6,146 nt of DNA, from positions 1 through 6,146 of the forward strand of contig JAQGHK010000199.1 of assembly GCA_028288875.1 (NCBI GenBank). Reading direction: 5' to 3'. Each line of letters begins with the position of its first letter. Position 1 is the stretch's first letter. Positions 4,943-6,146 of the stretch are shown in pieces. The stretch is from Phycisphaerales bacterium (lineage in GTDB: Bacteria > Planctomycetota > Phycisphaerae > Tepidisphaerales > Tepidisphaeraceae). The notes beneath the pieces are model-generated. The model had not been told where the DNA came from. It searched no databases and saw only the letters and a program-made list of their open reading frames with translations. Made by a program: the position numbers and the translations under genes.

Positions 4943-6146
4943 TTACGCGTCGAAGAACGTCAGGTACTTGCCCTGATTCATCTTCGTAATCAGCGTGCAC
5001 AGTTCGAGCAGGTGATAATCGCCCCACATGCTGCTCTCGCCCACGGCCACCTTCCGGCCCGCCGGCACGTGGTCCCAGTGGTTTGGCCAGTGGTAGATGC
5101 TGTGCAGCAACAGGCCCTGATGCTTTTCATCGGTTGAAAGATAAGGCTCACTCGTCAGCACTTTCGCGATGGCCAGGCCCGCGTTCAGATACTTTGCGCC
5201 GTCCTTGCCGAGGTATTTGCCCAGGCGGATCAACCCCTGTGCCGCGATCGCCGAAGCGCTGGCATCCACCGGCTCAAAATCCTGCTGCAAATCGGCCGGC
5301 TTGCTCTGCCAGTCAGCGAGCTTGGCCAGGCCGGGGGCACCGTCGTCCCAATAGGTGATGCCGTCGGCACAGCTCGCCTCATTCAAATAGTGATCGCAGG
5401 TGTCCTTGGCCGACGTCAGATAGCTGGCGACAACATCCGCCTTCTTCAACCCCGTACTGGCTTCGAACTTCGCGTCATCAATCGTCGCGAAGAATTCCAG
5501 TTCTTCGGCGTACCCCAGCATCGCCCAGGCCAAGCCGCGCGTCCACGTGCTGAACGCCGAGTAACCCTGCTGCGTGCTGCGGCAACGGAATTGGCCGTCG
5601 TTACGATTGAACACCGCCTCATGACATGTGCGGCCGCGGACGTCGTAGGTGTGCGTGCTGTCGCCGTGGAAGACGACGTGCTGGGCCGTCGTCAGGCCGT
5701 GCAGGACGCTGCGCTTTAGCAGGTCGGCGGCGCGATCGCCTTCGTGCATCAGCTTATGGCCGAGCTGCCAGGCGACGCCCATGATGCGGATCGTCCGCAT
5801 CGTGTCGACGAACAGGCTGTGCGGGCCGTTGAAGCTGTAGACATAGCCGAGCGCCGGCGCCTTTGCCGTGTGCGGCGATTCAGGCTTGGGGTGCGTCCCC
5901 TGCCACCGGGCGGCCTGCACGGCGCCGCTGGCCTTGATCGCCAGCTCATAAAAATTCATTTCCCATTCGTTTTCAGGAATGGTGCCTTCGCGCATCAGCC
6001 GGCGAAGGTTGCCGTAGGTGCTGAGATTGTTGAAGCCGTGATCGTGAACGCCAATGTGCGTGACGTGGCTGGCCATGCGCGTCAGCGTCTTGTTCTTGCC
6101 GATCTCCAGGAGCTTCTTTTCGCCGGTGTGTTCGTAGCCCAGGATC
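4943..6146 (-). CDS. Unsaturated glucuronyl hydrolase (GH88-like), 5' end beyond window
   Basis: GH88 enzymes hydrate the double bond of the unsaturated uronic acid left by polysaccharide lyases, releasing the sugar, usually in the cytoplasm or periplasm. The frame is open from the right edge to a TAA at 4945-4943; 400 residues are visible (numbered here from the edge). HDHGF at 34-38 and FVDTM at 112-116 carry Asp35 and Asp114, which by my recollection correspond to the catalytic pair Asp88 and Asp149 of Bacillus sp. GL1 UGL. TQQGYSAFSTWTRGLAWAML spans 191-210; the spacing from His175 to Gln193, Trp201, Arg203 and Trp207 matches UGL substrate residues. PVDASASAIAA (292-302) and WGDYHLLEL (374-382) are further family signatures. 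The alpha/alpha-barrel length fits. GH105 is the main alternative, but HDxGF and TQQGY favour GH88. The start codon and any signal peptide lie outside the window; an internal ATG at 6076 is not the start because upstream in-frame codons continue the family similarity (LGYEHTGEKKLLEIGK). Confidence 0.88.
   Translation of the reverse strand, partial: ILGYEHTGEKKLLEIGKNKTLTRMASHVTHIGVHDHGFNNLSTYGNLRRLMREGTIPENEWEMNFYELAIKASGAVQAARWQGTHPKPESPHTAKAPALGYVYSFNGPHSLFVDTMRTIRIMGVAWQLGHKLMHEGDRAADLLKRSVLHGLTTAQHVVFHGDSTHTYDVRGRTCHEAVFNRNDGQFRCRSTQQGYSAFSTWTRGLAWAMLGYAEELEFFATIDDAKFEASTGLKKADVVASYLTSAKDTCDHYLNEASCADGITYWDDGAPGLAKLADWQSKPADLQQDFEPVDASASAIAAQGLIRLGKYLGKDGAKYLNAGLAIAKVLTSEPYLSTDEKHQGLLLHSIYHWPNHWDHVPAGRKVAVGESSMWGDYHLLELCTLITKMNQGKYLTFFDA

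Noticed and set aside
1..6146. tRNA, rRNA or known riboswitch genes
   Set aside because: No cloverleaf, CCA-type end or recognisable conserved RNA core was seen in either intergenic region or on either strand.

Overview
This is a GC-rich stretch (roughly 60% by eye) of ordinary-looking bacterial chromosome. It holds five protein-coding genes, two of them cut by the window ends, and two intergenic regions with visible structure. The mix of a GH88-type uronyl hydrolase, a USP-tailed CPA2 antiporter, a zinc-ribbon threonine synthase, weak or absent Shine-Dalgarno sequences and dispersed CCCTCTCCC hairpins suggests a Planctomycetota-like bacterium, perhaps Phycisphaerae. That placement is an inference from style, not a proven assignment.

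Layout: (1) 1-645, minus: N-terminal 215 residues of threonine synthase (thrC), with the gene's 3' end lost at the left edge. (2) 646-1038: a 393-base gap with no convincing gene, containing a candidate thrC promoter, a short tandem repeat and a strong hairpin. (3) 1039-2076 and 2078-2614, both minus: a two-gene operon in which a Nudix hydrolase of the ADP-ribose pyrophosphatase type comes first and an intramembrane site-2 metalloprotease follows after a single base (TGA-G-ATG). (4) 2615-2687: a 73-base divergent promoter region with a perfect TATAAT seven bases before the Nudix ATG, which implies a leaderless mRNA. (5) 2688-4754, plus: a CPA2 cation/proton antiporter with a C-terminal tail of two degenerate universal-stress-protein (USP) domains. 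(6) 4755-4942: the gap between convergent genes, filled by two near-identical hairpins in inverted orientation around a third, smaller hairpin. (7) 4943-6146, minus: most of an unsaturated glucuronyl hydrolase (GH88-like), cut at its 5' end by the right edge.

How the genes relate: the Nudix enzyme and the membrane protease are very likely co-transcribed and translationally coupled, and the antiporter starts back-to-back with them. A link through envelope or ion homeostasis and nucleotide metabolism is possible but is only inferred from position. Threonine synthase (amino-acid biosynthesis) and the uronyl hydrolase (last step of acidic polysaccharide degradation) look like independent units. 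I do not see a phage, CRISPR array, toxin-antitoxin pair, secretion system or clear undescribed multi-gene system. The most interesting points are the leaderless-type promoter at the divergent locus, the inverted hairpin pair, the parallel loss of nucleotide-loop residues in both USP halves, and the uncharacterised Nudix-protease pair.
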